A DNA stretch of 64,000 nucleotides from Prostheceraeus crozeri (taxonomy: Eukaryota; Platyhelminthes; Polycladida; Euryleptidae). The stretch lies in NCBI GenBank assembly GCA_907163375.1, contig CAJQUW010014413.1, positions 186,001 through 250,000 of the forward strand, read 5' to 3'. This document shows, piece after piece, positions 47,206 through 59,595 of this stretch. The position numbers and the translations under genes were made by a program. How positions within the stretch are numbered: the stretch's first letter is position 1; each line of letters opens with the position of its first letter. Under the pieces are notes generated by a model, which saw nothing but the letters and a program-made list of their open reading frames with translations, was not told where the DNA came from and made no database searches.

Positions 47206-49992
47206 AACGGTCTATACATTAAATTTCGTAAATAATGGATGAAATTATCCTTTGCCAAAGTGGAGCCCTATAGAAAGTATTTATAAGTCACTTCGCAACA
47301 CTTCGACATAATAACAAGGGTAGGCTGTCCTTCCATGTCATCATTGGTTAGAATATTGATCGGTTCTTCCATGTCTCTATTACTTTAATGATGATGATTA
47401 TCGATGTGATTTTGGTTGGAATGTAATGCTTATTATATTATCATATGAAGTAAATTTCTTGTCACCAATGTTCTTCTACAAGTAAGTACCATAAGTAGTC
47501 TACTAGAAGCTGGTGAAAAGCAACTGATAAAAAATTGAAATTATTCAACCCAATGTAGGGCTAGACTAGCATCACAGCGCTCTTGCATGAGACATTCAGG
47601 GTCTGTTTTGCCTATTATCTTTAGTGTGCCATACTAATATGGGTGCTAAGGGGGAACTTTCATTAACAAGTTTTCTTTAACTAAATAGGTACTTTCAGTA
47701 TTATGGAAAACGTCAATTTCAGATGAATTTAAAAGAAATGATCGGCCGATTATCAAAACTACTAATCGGACACGATTAGTAGACGGGATGTGAGAGAATA
47801 AAATGTTCTAAACGGTCAACTTGCTTCTATCACAAATTTTGATACAAATGATCTTTCAAGTTTACAAAATACGATTTTAAAGAGCTATAAATTTTTGAAT
47901 GCAGTTCTCGGAAATATATACGAACCACAATAAGTCGTGTTTGCCTTAATTGGGTATATCTTTATCAATGTAGAATACCATTTCGAACAAAAAACGGCAT
48001 ATTATGTGTGCCTCGGGGCTAGTGAATGGCACATGCTTCCTTACCCAAGCTATAACCCAAATTCACTGACATCAATTTCATTTCGGGAGTATTCAATGCT
48101 TATCTGTGACTCACATCCTATATGATATTCGTAATCTACCATTACATACTTCAAATTTTATCCATTTTTACATTTTCTGAACTCTGAGAATCATCGCTTA
48201 ATCAAGTGAAGGTCATCAGAAAGCTGTCATTCCATCTCAATGAGTCATTGACATGATTCCGCTACAGAAGATCTGGAACGAAAAACAGCTTATTGCGTCA
48301 CAATCAGAATTGGGCTCCTACGTTAAGAAAGACACAGCTGTGGGATTCCCATGGGATAACCTCTGATCTTATAAATTGTTCAATAACAAGCCGTCGTCGT
48401 TTTTTGAGAACAAAAACATACAAGAAGAAGAACGTAGCCCGTAAACAGAGTTGCTGTTGGTCATGTAGGCCAACAATCAAAGGAAACTGAAGTTAATGTT
48501 TTGCGATTCTTTAATACTGTGTAATCCTACAGAAACAATTATGAAGAAGCCAATTGGTGTCAAACAACATTTTTTCATCCTGTGTAGCAGAACATGCATG
48601 AAAAAGGCACTCAGAATGACTATTCGTGGATTATTTATTTACAAGTAGTATGAATAAAGTGAAATTTCTAAAAATGCCGTTTTTATCCCGAAGGAAGTAA
48701 AAAAACACGCCAATATTTTGCCACTATTTTGGCCTACTTGTAGTAATGATGCTATAAAAATTTTATTGAAGTTTGAGGTGAGCCGTTTGAGCATTCAGCT
48801 TCAAAGTTTACGATCTTCGTAATTTTTGGAAAGAAAATCACTAACTTTGAGCGTAGATATCTATGTCATGAACCAAACAAATGCTAGATTGACTATGTGA
48901 GAGTGCTAAAGCACGTCATCAACAATATGTGTACAAAATTTGGTGAGACTAGCTTCAAAAGAAACAAAAATAATGCATTTTAGATGTTGCTAACAACCGT
49001 TGCTAGGGGACTCTGTCGTCCAATACAAAGGCACATAGGCCTTGAAACCCTGTAACTCAGGAACTGCGCAGAATTGGAGCATGGAAATCAGGATTTCTTG
49101 TCGTGATACCAAACCCTACCTATAAACCACATATGAACAAACTCTGAGATGGTGGGTTAAACGGCCTTGACGATTCCGCATGGAATGACCCCATTGCTTT
49201 TGTGCACATTATCCTTAGGCAAAGGGCAAAAATTTATAAATGTACATGCCAACCAGAAAACCAGCTCGTAAAATTTGATTTTTGCCCCGACAAAGTCCTC
49301 CGGCGCGTGCCACAGTTTCCATGCACTTTCCATTCTAAGACTTTAAATGTCATTGTTAATTTCTATGATCCTCTTCTTTGGTAGTGCAGCTGAGTCAAGG
49401 TTGTGAACACAGAAGTGACGCATCGCAAATGCAAACGGATTAATAATTCAACTCTGAACATGTATAAAAAATAATCTCTGAACACGCATCAAGCACGTTA
49501 AAAACCAATAAAACAAAAGGATCTTCACGAATGATCATTAGGCTACATTAGGCTACAATATAGCAACGAATTCATATGCGAAGGGAAACAGAAGACACGT
49601 CTGAATCAAAAGCATGAATAAATGGATGCTCATGAAAACCAAGAAAGATTTCAAATTTACAATTAGCCCTTTTAACTTTACTAGCAATAAAGAAGATTCA
49701 TACTGCAGGTAGCCTATAAACAACACAAGAAAAGTTGACAGACGAATGAGAAACAAATGAAATGACACAAAATTACTCGGATAATGAATTATGGTAGAAG
49801 TCTTATGATAAACGTTCTTTCAATGTAGCTGCTTGATCAAGGATGTTTAAATAGTAATTCAACAATTTTTCAGTAAGATCGTTAATGCCGTTAAACCGTT
49901 AACACAGCAGCTTGGCGACTTCTTCAAGTTACGCTGCTGTTCCATTTTGAGTTTATATTCTTGATATCCATAATCATAGGATGCAGATTTCC

Positions 49993-50050
49993 TTTAAGTG
50001 AAATGAAGAAAATAAATATTGATGCTTATTTTTCCTCATTTCACTTAAAA
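49993..50050. repeat. Small hairpin repeat
   Basis: TTTAAGTGAAATGA and its inverse complement flank a short A/T loop, with further pairing of GAAAATAA to TTATTTTTC. Confidence 0.7.
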
Positions 50051-52150
50051 TAAATTCTAGATCGACAGCAGGCATTTTGCTAAGATGCAAATATTCGGAT
50101 ATATCAGATTTGGGTTTATCAAATCGATTGGGGACACAATGGCATTGCGTGTTAGGATGATCGATAATTTGACACTAAGTTTCCAGTAGATTCTCTACCT
50201 TTATTGATGTAGTTAACCACCGAGGCCTGGTCGTGATTCAAAATCAACACAATCTTATGTGATTTTCCGCTCTTAGCAGAATTCATAAAATAATTTTTTG
50301 CATCGACTTCTGAATATGTACTGCTGAATATAAAAAACGTCACTCTGCAATTTCATCGTCAAAGACGGAGGGCCAATTTCATTCTACAATGCTCTCCAAA
50401 AAACAATCCTCAGCTCCTTTGATTTGGAAATGTCATCTCTGACGTTCATGCATGTAAGATCAAGGCACACACTCTTAGTTCGTAAAAACATTTACTTCTA
50501 AGGGGATGGTCTAGGGAGCTCTTCAAAAACTGAGACAATTTATTCCGAATTGAAGTCAAAGAATCGCGAGTATTTATCAAAAAGTAAGTTATGTCAAGGG
50601 ATTTTCTGTCTTTTTTGCTCGACTTCCCGATGACATGATCACAGTGCCATAACTAATGCTGTTTGTCATTATGAATACTCATACAGTATCAGTAAACGCA
50701 CAATTCTTCAGTAAATAATGTGACTGGTTGAGAGCGACAGGTTCCTTTCAGTTGCCAGCATCAACAGCACACAACATTTGAATATCGTGTGTGATACACG
50801 TCAGGAACAAAAGGAGATAAAAATCTACAAAGGTAATAAATGATAGCTGGTACTTGGAGCAGGGTATAGATGAAATTGCATTTTTTTTAAATACAAGACT
50901 GCAGAAAAGCGTAGTTTTCGTGAGTAAGATAATTCATGAAGACCGATCGATTTTTTGCTGTTTACCAATACTTTAATGAAAGTTTCTTTCAGTGTGAGAA
51001 GAAGAAAAATCATATACGTGGTTGTCAAGCACTAAGTAATTCGAAGAACAAAACAGCAGGAAAAAGTAGTAGACATCAGTTGAAAAATGTAGATGGGCAA
51101 GACTCTATGCCACTAGAGTGTATGGGTGTATATCAGGCGTTTTACCTCCGATATGGATAGGGTTTAAGTACTTATAAGACCCTGACTAACCCACTTCACG
51201 CATCTGGACCCTTAAAAACGACAAGCGATGACTTTGTTTCACGACTTCATCGTTAAGCTTGATCTAGATCCCCGAGTTCACCAAGTAATTAGCATGCAGT
51301 ATGGTAGAATTTCATTGGTATGAGTAAGCTGTCTGTAGATGTTGAAGAATTTCACAGTATGACAACAATTATGAGCACAAGCATGCACACATATCTTACA
51401 ATGAAGTCGGATGTCAAATGTTCATTCACATGAACGATTGAGGAAAATAAAGTTGTTCAGTATATTTTCCCTGCATTTTAGCACACATTAATTGAAATAG
51501 AATTGCATCAATTTTATTTGGCATTTTCACTTAAGAGACTTTCAGATGAAGGAAGATAGAAGAAGACCTTTTAACAAACTTTGAAACATATGTTCAGATG
51601 CGCTCATGCATTCCGAAAGTTGAAAGAAGTCAAGTTAGATTCTTTGAGCTAGATGACTGAATTGCATTTTTTACAATGCCAAATTCATTACATTAAATCA
51701 AATTGAAATATGAACTACTATTCGACACAACCCTGTACGTTGAATTTCGAAAAATATTGCGTAGTCACTTCAAGTCTAGGATAGTTACCCTTTGAGGAAC
51801 TTGACTATACACTCTTGTGTTAATGTCTCTCTATCTAGATCTAGGCGTTGGCTGTAGGCCCTCTGAGTGGGATAGGAAAGCAACCAGATGCTAATAATAT
51901 ATACTCATTGACATAATAAATGAAACGAACTATCATTGGCTTGAATTGAAGTTTGTTTCATTTTTTCTCAGGTACATGTATGATGCAATATCTGGCTTTC
52001 TATGTATTATCATTCAACACATTAGAGAATGGAGAAAGATATAATATGGTGGTCAAATTTCAAATTTTGATATCGATACAACTGTCACAATTGCTTTTAC
52101 AAATTGAACATAAACGTGAACTGAATGAAATCCAGCTTTTGTAAAATAAA

Positions 52151-52975
52151 ATGGCACACGATCAGTTTACCAGAGGTATGGCTATTGGAATGATTCGTTG
52201 TGGTAGAAGTTGTGCGAGTGTTACCGAAGAGCTGCAACTATCGAGAGTCGTTGTTTGGAGTTGGTGGTGTCGATGGAAAGCAGAAGGAGATGTTAAAAAG
52301 AAGAAGGGATCTGATCGACCAAGAAAGTCTGCAGGAAGGACAGACGTACGTCTAGTTTTAGCTGCAAAGAGGAATAGATTTGTGTCAGTCCCAAAGCTAG
52401 TCGTACACTGAAAGAGTGCCTCAAATATAGACTGTAGAGTTCGAACGGCTTACCGAAGATTGCGAGAAGCTGGAATTCAATCGCGACGATCAGCTGTCCT
52501 AATTCCATTAAGTTTTGAGCACCGCAGAAGACGAGTTGCCTGGTGTGATGCCCATCGCTCATGGAATGACCATCACTGGCAGAAAGTCTTGTGGACCGAT
52601 GAATCGAGATTCACTCTGGATTTCAATGACGGTCGTGTCAGAGTGTATCGTCTTCCAGGTGAACGCTTTGTCCCATGCTGTGTTAAAGAACACGACAGAT
52701 ATGGTGGTGAAAGTGTTATGCTGTGGGGTGGCATTTGGCATGGCGGACGAACGACAGCAGTCATCATCATCAAAGGCACGTTGACTGGAGAGAGGTATCT
52801 CAATGAAATTGTGCTTCCTGTTGTTGCCCCAGTGGTCAAGGTGGAAGATCTCGTCTTCCAAGACGACAACGCAAGACCACATCGCTCCTCGGCAGTCATT
52901 GCCACTGTTAGGAGATTGAACATCCAAACCCTTGACTGGCCTGCACGCTCACCTGACTTGTCACCCATTGAACAA
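52151..52975 (+). pseudogene. Tc1/mariner DD34E transposase, nonsense-broken and 3'-truncated
   Basis: ATG at 52151 opens a paired helix-turn-helix N-terminus (FTRGMAIGMIRCGRS, VVVWSWWCRWK) with a basic SDRPRKS linker. A TGA at 52409-52411 interrupts, and the same frame resumes through RRLREAGIQSRRSAV. The catalytic core is intact by motif: VLWTDESRF (D about 150), FQDDNARPH (D about 239), WPARSPDLSPIE (E about 274). There are exactly 34 residues between the second Asp and the Glu, i.e. DD34E. The normal C-terminal 40-60 residues are absent: right after SPIEQV the sequence becomes an antisense LINE. The left TIR is not certain; an AT-rich segment near 51912 could contain it. Inactive. Confidence 0.85.
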
Positions 52976-53870
52976 GTATGCGACGAGAACGAGTATGGGA
53001 TTGAACAAGCATCGACACGAACTAAAATAAAATTGTTCGTTAGGAAATCTTCTATCAACCTCACGAATTCCGTGAGGAAGAACCTTATTGACAAGAGCCG
53101 CTCTGACAGACTCGTTCGAATGCCTTGATTTGTCAAGGGATGCTGCTGTGGACTCTCCATCTTGTCAAGTGGTTTTGACCAAATGTCACATTTAGACCAA
53201 GCGTCACCTTATGTCAAAAGGTCACCTGTGGAGCGAGCCTTTCTAAACCCACACTGAGGAGCACTTGACAAACCATGGGATAGGAAGCGGGAAATCCAAG
53301 CCTCTTGATAGCAGAAGCGATTGCAATTGGACAATAACAGCACGGATCACCTCTGTCTCCTTTTCTTGGAAAAGGAACCACCACGTGGGTAACTTTCCAG
53401 GAAGAAAAGCATCTGACCGCTGTCATAGACAGCCCTAAATGGAACATCAACATAACAGTTTGGGTTTGTTGTAAGAAAAACGCCAAGCATACTGTCAAAG
53501 TCTCCGATCTCGGGTTGGGGAGAGAATTAATTGCTCCATGTCATATGAAATGAAGAAGGCTTCTGGTTCAAAGTCAATGGAATCATAGTGATAGAAGTCA
53601 GCCAGTTGGAATCGTGAGCTCCGAGTAGAACAAATTATGCAGAGGAATAACTGGTAATGACACTTTCAACTGAATAATTAAATTGAGCAAAGAAGCCTCC
53701 ATTATCACCTAAGTTTGGAGACTTGTACAACATTTCGCAAAAGACATGTCGACCATCAATACTAAATCGGACCCACAAAATATGGAAGTCGGCACGATCG
53801 ACATCGAATGAAGTAGTTCAGGAAGTTTGCAGCTCACAAAAAACAAACCCCTGCTTTACCACGTAACATG
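52976..53870 (-). pseudogene. LINE reverse transcriptase fragment (N-terminal part of RT)
   Basis: The minus strand from about 53500 downward reads SSWKVTHVVVPFPRKGDRGD then PIAIASAI, the standard W-K-x-V-x-P-x-x-KKGD...YRPIA start of non-LTR RT. It continues CGFRKARSTGDLLT, then in a shifted frame SLDKSRHSNESVRAALVNKV and LVRVDACSIPYSFSS, which precede the VPQG box. The copy ends abruptly at about 52976 against the Tc1 transposase. Upstream (53500-53870) only scraps are readable. Several stops and shifts; dead. Confidence 0.75.
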
Positions 53871-54099
53871 GTGGTAACCAGAACAGTTCATTTAAATGGT
53901 CTGCTCTCAGAGGGTAACCAATCTAATTTATTATACATTAAGCGTTGAATGCTGGGTCGACTTGTCTGAAGAAGCCGATGAACTAAGGTTGACGCTACTA
54001 CAAATCTTAACAATAAAAAACATCTTGCGACCCCTTTTAGTCGCATCTTACGATTCGCACATCTTACGACGTGTCGGTACTATTCCAAGGCCGGCACCG
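53871..54099. other. Junction region between LINE fragments
   Basis: No recognisable coding sequence on either strand. A run of eleven C (54111-54121) lies just to the right. Confidence 0.4.
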
Positions 54100-55250
54100 C
54101 AGGTCAGCAACCCCCCCCCCCAAGGGAATCGTTCGGTCGGAGGATGGAGCAGAACCAGAGCAAGAGGTACTGCTCCTCAAGCATGTGGGACTGCCCCGAT
54201 GGGAACTGCGGAGACAGTGACCCAGAAGTCGTTGACGTCGGTGACGTAGGGTGTCAAAAGCGCCGGCACTCCAGTACGCGACATGAGGTCACGGAAAGTT
54301 ATTTTCATCGGGAAGTGAGTTCCTAGCGCGTTTCTTAAAAGAGCGCGGTAATGGGCGTCGATGGTCTGCTACCTTGCAGCCGTCATGGGGACCGCCTCGA
54401 GGCCGTAGAGGAGGATGGGTTCCATTACAGCGCAGGAAAGTCGCACCTTCGAGTCGTCGGCGGCCGAGGAATTGAACTTCCTCAGACGATGCGACGCTAT
54501 CCATGCCTGGGCTCTTCGCACCGAGATGATGGCCGTAGGCGAGAAGACTTGAAATCCGTGCCGATTCAACGTAGCAAAGTGCGTCAAGGTAACAAAATTT
54601 AAAAAAAACAAGCTAATGACTAGTTAATTTTCAATAGGTACAAAATGTGATTTAAAAGAAAATTTTTATATCCTAAAATGTCTAAAAATTTCAAAAAATG
54701 CTTACTAGAATGACAAACAACGCTTCTCCTCTCCTCATGTGTATTGAATTGGCGAGTAAGTCGTTCTGTTCAAAATTATGTTTATCACATATATTGAAAA
54801 GATCCTATTTAACAGTCTGCCCATTCAGATGATAAGAGGACAGGTCTGTTTCCAATCAAAATACCAGATCTAGCTAACACAGCGGGATTACGCTATCTAA
54901 AATCTACCAGGTGTGTAAGAGAATTAATGTCAGTTCCTTAAGCTAAAACGTGAAATAAAATTCTACAAAATATGCATACAAATTATTTGACTATTTTTAG
55001 TGAGGTCATCAACAGGAACTTGGTCAGGACGATCGCGGTCGAGGTACTTGAAATCCCGACACAGTGAGACGGGTTCTCCTCCGGACAGTCTGAGGATGAT
55101 GAGGTGTTGCAACCGAGGTGGAGCACCTCCGTCTTCGTTGCATTGACTCGAAGGCCAACCCGAGACCCTTCCTCGCTGAGTCGGGTCAACCACTAAGACC
55201 TGGAATATCCTATTGCAGGCCACTCGCTTCACTCAGGTGATCCCTTGGCT
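54100..55250 (-). pseudogene. LINE reverse transcriptase fragment (RT end and C-terminus), with an insertion
   Basis: On the minus strand 55189-54983 reads RLSEEGSRVGLRVNATKTEV and a shifted-frame CRDFKYL, the usual VGL-x-VN-x-x-KT-E motif after the YADD box and the YLG motif. After about 340 bp of unrelated AT-rich DNA (about 54612-54960) the protein resumes with RRAQAWIASHRLRKF and LSCAVMEPILLYGLEAVP to about 54366. A TAG follows where relatives carry Trp, then IDAHYRALLRNALGTHFP and RTGVPALLTPY. This copy covers a different part of RT from the 53 kb fragment, and the order is wrong for one element, so they are two copies. Confidence 0.75.
54612..54960. mobile_element. AT-rich insertion within the LINE fragment (unidentified)
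   Basis: The segment separates two adjoining stretches of LINE coding sequence and is compositionally different (AT-rich within relatively GC-rich LINE). No terminal inverted repeat or target duplication is evident to me, so the edges are approximate and it could be a filler from recombination. Confidence 0.4.
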
Positions 55251-58200
55251 AATGACATGGATTAGCTATCAGGAGATATCCCAAGAACTCTCCAACAACT
55301 AGACATAACAGTACATGCTCTGCACCGGCTTGCCTCAAAACTCGACAAATCACAACAGAGTACGACGAAATCAATATATCAATAGTAGTAATCTCTTACA
55401 GAAACACATCGATGACATGATCGTTAACATGTGCAAGAAAGTGCAAACTTAAGTGTTCATATTCTATTGTAAAAAACATTTACAATATCATGTTCAGATC
55501 AAGTTCATGAAATGCTTCATTTTGCATCATTTGGGCTATTATAGTTGATTAGCGGCTTCGGGATATGTGATTCTACGGAGCACATGCGTTAAATACTTGT
55601 TTGCAAAGCCATTAAATTTGTCTTCGATTTCAATTCAATGCCGAGAAATTCACTTTACAAAACTAGGAAGGAAATTACATACAGAACTTTCAATGTTCCT
55701 CTTCAACAACACACGTTAAATATAGGGTTTGTGTGCTATATTCTTTTCGACGGGTTTGATTGCAAACTATTTCACGGAACTGTAGCCAAATGCAAGCTAT
55801 ATCAGAGAGCGAAAAGATTTAAGTCCCGCTAAGTCGAAAAGTTCTTTCACACAATAGCTGTCTTCAGAAAGTCCTCCTGTCTTTAACGATTTGACACTAA
55901 ACTACGATCAGTCTCCCTAATCCATCAAGTTCATATTTCTAGATTTCTTTAATTAATACATTGCGAACATAGACAAATGCATTAGTGCAATATGCTAATC
56001 CTTCCATGTAATGATTCCTGATGGCTCGGATAATTACATGTAGTTTGCGACATCGGATTTCAAATCAACGAATCCCATGGAAATGGCGGTTCACATAATG
56101 CTACATATCAGAAAGTGTGATTCAACAGTTATTCTTCTAAAAATTCTGACTAATGTCAATTAGTACTCTTATTACGTTCCTTAATCCTGAGTGACACCTT
56201 ATATGGTTTCTTCAATAGGCTTTATTATGTTGATGGTTCTATCACATTGAAAAAAGTTCGCCATGTGTTATCGAGGATCTATTAATTTCTATTAATTTTG
56301 ATATTTTCATCTTGCAAAAAACTGAAAATGTTGCAGTGCTCTTAAACAAAACTTATTGAGAAAAATTAAAGCATGGGATAAGTCTTCCATTTCATTCTGA
56401 ATGAGATTGATGAATTTTGTAAAAATCATGTGTGCATTGATTCTTCAAATTTGTAGGTATTTTATTTTTAATTTGTAGGTAGGATAGTGCTCGCAATGTA
56501 GTTCACGGTTGGGGGTTCCACACTTGACAATCTAACCCTTTAAAGACGAAAACCTATCCTCAGGTTCAATATTTTAACATTCGACCACTGAGCGCCTTCA
56601 TAGCAAGTCGACAGTACGATCGATTGAACCAATTGGGCATTTACAATCATAAACTCGCGTTTTCTGAGCTGGACACTCAATTGATTATGTTGACCTCAGG
56701 AAGACGAACTTTCATTTATACAACACAACACACTTCTCGACTGATTTGTGTCTACGTGCTAATTTGTTGACAACGTAAACAAGTGATTCCAACAACTGTT
56801 AGGTAAACAAGAAAGACACTGGTTTTTCTATTGTCAAAAAATCATGCTTCATATCATAACACATTCTATCTTTGGTGGCGGTATACGTTCTACACAAGTA
56901 TAGTATAGACAACTCATGAAAGACACGATGCTTAGAAAGTAAAAAGTAGATCGGGAGTTTCCCACAATATTATCTGATGATCAATAATAAGTCGACATAA
57001 TCGATTGCCTATCAAAAAATCACGATGAAATCGACGTTGAGGTAATTTAGAGCGACTATTCATTTAAATAATGTCGAGCTTTAGTTGATTTTGTAGAATC
57101 TCTTATTCGTCTCACTATTAACTATCTTATTTTGTTTCATTTTGATGCCACATACATTCAATTAGCCCTTGAATAGCTAGTAAACTAGTAAAACCGGCTG
57201 GGCCATTTAATTGAAATTTCCTAGAAGCTTTGAATTTTTTCAGAAGATTTCAACATTTTACTTAAGCAACTCTTCTTCAAGTATCGTAACAAAATTATCT
57301 TGTGATCAAGATATCACAAAATTGTTATCTTTTCATTCTATGTTTAGTTACTATATAATTAGATATACACGTGCAGTGTGTACGTATTATACATATTACG
57401 AATTGCTTCATTTTTTGTGGTTTGTAATTAGATTAATGATAATTAGGCCTATTATTTTCATTCATTTGCAAATTATAAAAATGTTATTGTTACATTCTAA
57501 ATGTCGACTAAATTTAAAACTCCGGTCGGCTTCGATACCACTCGATTTCAAAACAATAGTGAAGTTAATTTCCCTTATTAAATTTCGACGTCCAATGGGA
57601 AGCCCAACGTAAAGGAAAATGTTCCCGTAAAAAGGACCTTTTTCTTGCAGTGATACAAATAGCGACTGTAATGACATTTTAAACTTATCTTTCGTTGCAC
57701 AACAGTTGATGGGATGCAATTAATGAGCGTTCCGCTTTCTTACGCAACAACCAATTTGTACTTTTGTAACGAGTTCCGCCTACCGACTAACAAATCCGCT
57801 AGCGTAAATGCACCTACTTATTCGGTTATCTAATTTTTACATTCTGATGTAGTGGAGGATGGAAAGATTGACTTATTGATGTATTCAATCAAAGAGTGGC
57901 TTTACATGCACCTCTGTAAAGAGGAGGCTCGATTCTAGATGGCTTTTTTGAAACCCTAGCCTATCAATTGGGACTGAAAAGCACATGTACAACATCATGA
58001 CATATGGAGTTTATAGATAGCTGAACACCAAGTTCCATTCACAGCATCCATCAAAAGCTTCAGTGCATGTGCGATTTTTTTAAAAGCTCCATTGTTCTCT
58101 GTCTATACTGATTGAGAGGTCGTTTTACGTAGATCACTTTGGCCTACTTGACAAGTACATGTACCGGTATGTGAAATATCGATCATGATGCAAATGTGTT

Positions 58201-58439
58201 CTAAATTTAATGATAATCGTTTACTTTCCCTTGTCACAGTCAATGCATGAAGCCATACCGGCAAGGATAGGTTGGGGCCAGTGGTCCTATGCGGCAAATT
58301 TCCATTTTTTACAAAGGCCGAGTAAATTTACGCAGGTAGACTATTGCGAATATCTGATTAATTAAAACACTTATTGATGTTATAAGTATCTATTGAAAAT
58401 TGTGACAATATGCGTGACATGGGCTTTCCTGAATACTAA
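55251..58439. other. No supported gene
   Basis: AT-rich with short open frames; the longest (57211-57612 plus, 133 codons) is hydrophobic and AT-driven with no motif. A single CTAACCCTTTAAAGACG near 56536 looks like one piggyBac end without a partner. Confidence 0.4.
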
Positions 58440-58963
58440 ATCCATACATTGAAACCAATGCTACTGGGGATGACCGACCACTTAGAAATAACACTATGTA
58501 TTCGAAGACAGAGATACATTTTATTTCCCCATCTATTCAACATCTGCTACTCACAGAAGATCATGAGAAAAGCGCCACATGGTTTAGAAAGGTGTGTCTC
58601 CGTTTGTGAACAACATATGACCAACGTCAGGCCTGCTGACGACATATTGCTCATAGCGGACAATATGAGGGAACTGTAGGAATTGGTGAACCGGCTTGCT
58701 ACTTAATGCGAAGAAGAACGAAAACAATGAAAGCTCAAAGAAGGGATGCGAATGGAAATGCTGGTGATATGATCATCAAAGAAAAAATCAACTGTCAATC
58801 TGCTGAAAATGTTTTACAGGTCACTTATCTTCACGGTGATATTTTCACGGTCAATTATGACAGCAGCAAGAAAACTGACTTTCATTGGACATGTACACTG
58901 TACAGTGTCGCACCCGATATGACCGATGGGGGGACCGATGAGAAGGTGGCGACCGAAAACCTG
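58440..58963 (+). pseudogene. LINE reverse transcriptase fragment (YADD region to C-terminus)
   Basis: The plus strand reads YILFPHLFNICYSQKIMRK then TNVRPADDILLIADNMREL, corresponding to the LSPLLFN...ADD core of non-LTR RT. The Tyr of YADD is Pro, so the active site is lost. A stop follows at 58677-58679, then further family-like pieces in other frames (LTFIGHVHCT, GGPMRRWRPK, equivalent to the LGH ... RRRGRPK tail). The coding homology stops at about 58963, where the LTR of the Gmr1-like element begins, showing the later insertion. Confidence 0.7.
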
Positions 58964-59487
58964 TGTTACGACCTCCCCAAGGTATGAACAGAAAAAAGGC
59001 CAAATCCCTGTGAGTGAATGTGTTTATTAAGTGCAAGGCAGGTGGTGGCCCTTAAGAGAGCCGATTTGGCGTTCGCAGAGAATGTGAGTGTACGTGCAGT
59101 TGTCAACTTGGCAATGACAGCGGTCGTGAGCCGAAGGGTCGCAGCAGCGTCGTTGATTCCCAACAAGAGATCGTGCGTACTGTAGGCGGGAGAGAGATGA
59201 GAGAGAGCGTTTGGTCCGTCAGCAGGGAGTTTTGATGTCTCTCCAAATGTGTAGGATCGATCATCCACCTGGAGCGTATGATTGGCGCCCAGCCACTCGC
59301 CGGCTCCCTGTCACCGGGCATCGCTTCGCCCTCCCGTCAGAGAAGGGAAGAAGAGTCTGCGCCGATCAATGGCTCATGCAAGCGACTCCATTGGTCGTCG
59401 CTGCCTTGAAAGTTAATGTACGTTAAGTATCACTTCTGCCGAGTAGTCTTGATGAGGAAAGAGAGAGAAGTCTGCATTTTCGTCACA
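58964..59487 (-). repeat. 3' LTR of the Gmr1-like element
   Basis: On the minus strand the LTR starts TGTGACGAAAATGC right after the polypurine tract and ends ...GTAACA, so terminal TGT/ACA are in place and the tips are imperfectly inverted (TGTGAC/GTAACA). AATAAA occurs on the minus strand at about 59026-59031, some 60 bases before the LTR end, as expected for the polyadenylation signal. Length about 524 bp. The left boundary could be 2 bp further out (TGTGTTACG). Confidence 0.75.
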
Positions 59488-59495
59488 TCCCCCGG
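59488..59495 (-). promoter_or_regulatory. Polypurine tract (plus-strand primer site)
   Basis: The minus strand reads GGGGGA immediately before the LTR TGTGACG, as required for second-strand priming. The tract is short. Confidence 0.7.
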
Positions 59496-59595
59496 CATAA
59501 AAGAGCGTTGATAATCGGAGCATTGCGATGACTTGAAACGCGAAGAAATGTTCTCCAATCACCACAAAAATGTTCATCACAACCTTTTAATTCAC

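Larger units (their letters stand above)
44508..51900. other. Long stretch without a supported gene
   Basis: About 7.4 kb of AT-rich DNA with short open frames only (up to 104 codons, 46071-46385). Structures seen: an isolated tRNA T-arm at 47150-47205 and a small hairpin at 49993-50050. No transposon ends identified. Confidence 0.4.

Noticed and set aside
52573..53160. 195-codon minus-strand open frame
   Set aside because: Mostly antisense of the Tc1 transposase; only its first part (above about 52976) coincides with real LINE sequence.
53896..54249. 117-codon plus-strand frame crossing the C11 run
   Set aside because: Its second half is antisense to the LINE C-terminus, and no motif exists in the first half.
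56530..56560. Possible piggyBac end (CTAACCCTTTAAAGACG)
   Set aside because: Target is CTAA instead of TTAA and no inverted partner end was found nearby.
57211..57612. 133-codon plus-strand open frame with hydrophobic stretches
   Set aside because: Composition follows local AT content (Ile, Phe, Leu, Tyr); no motif or splice context.
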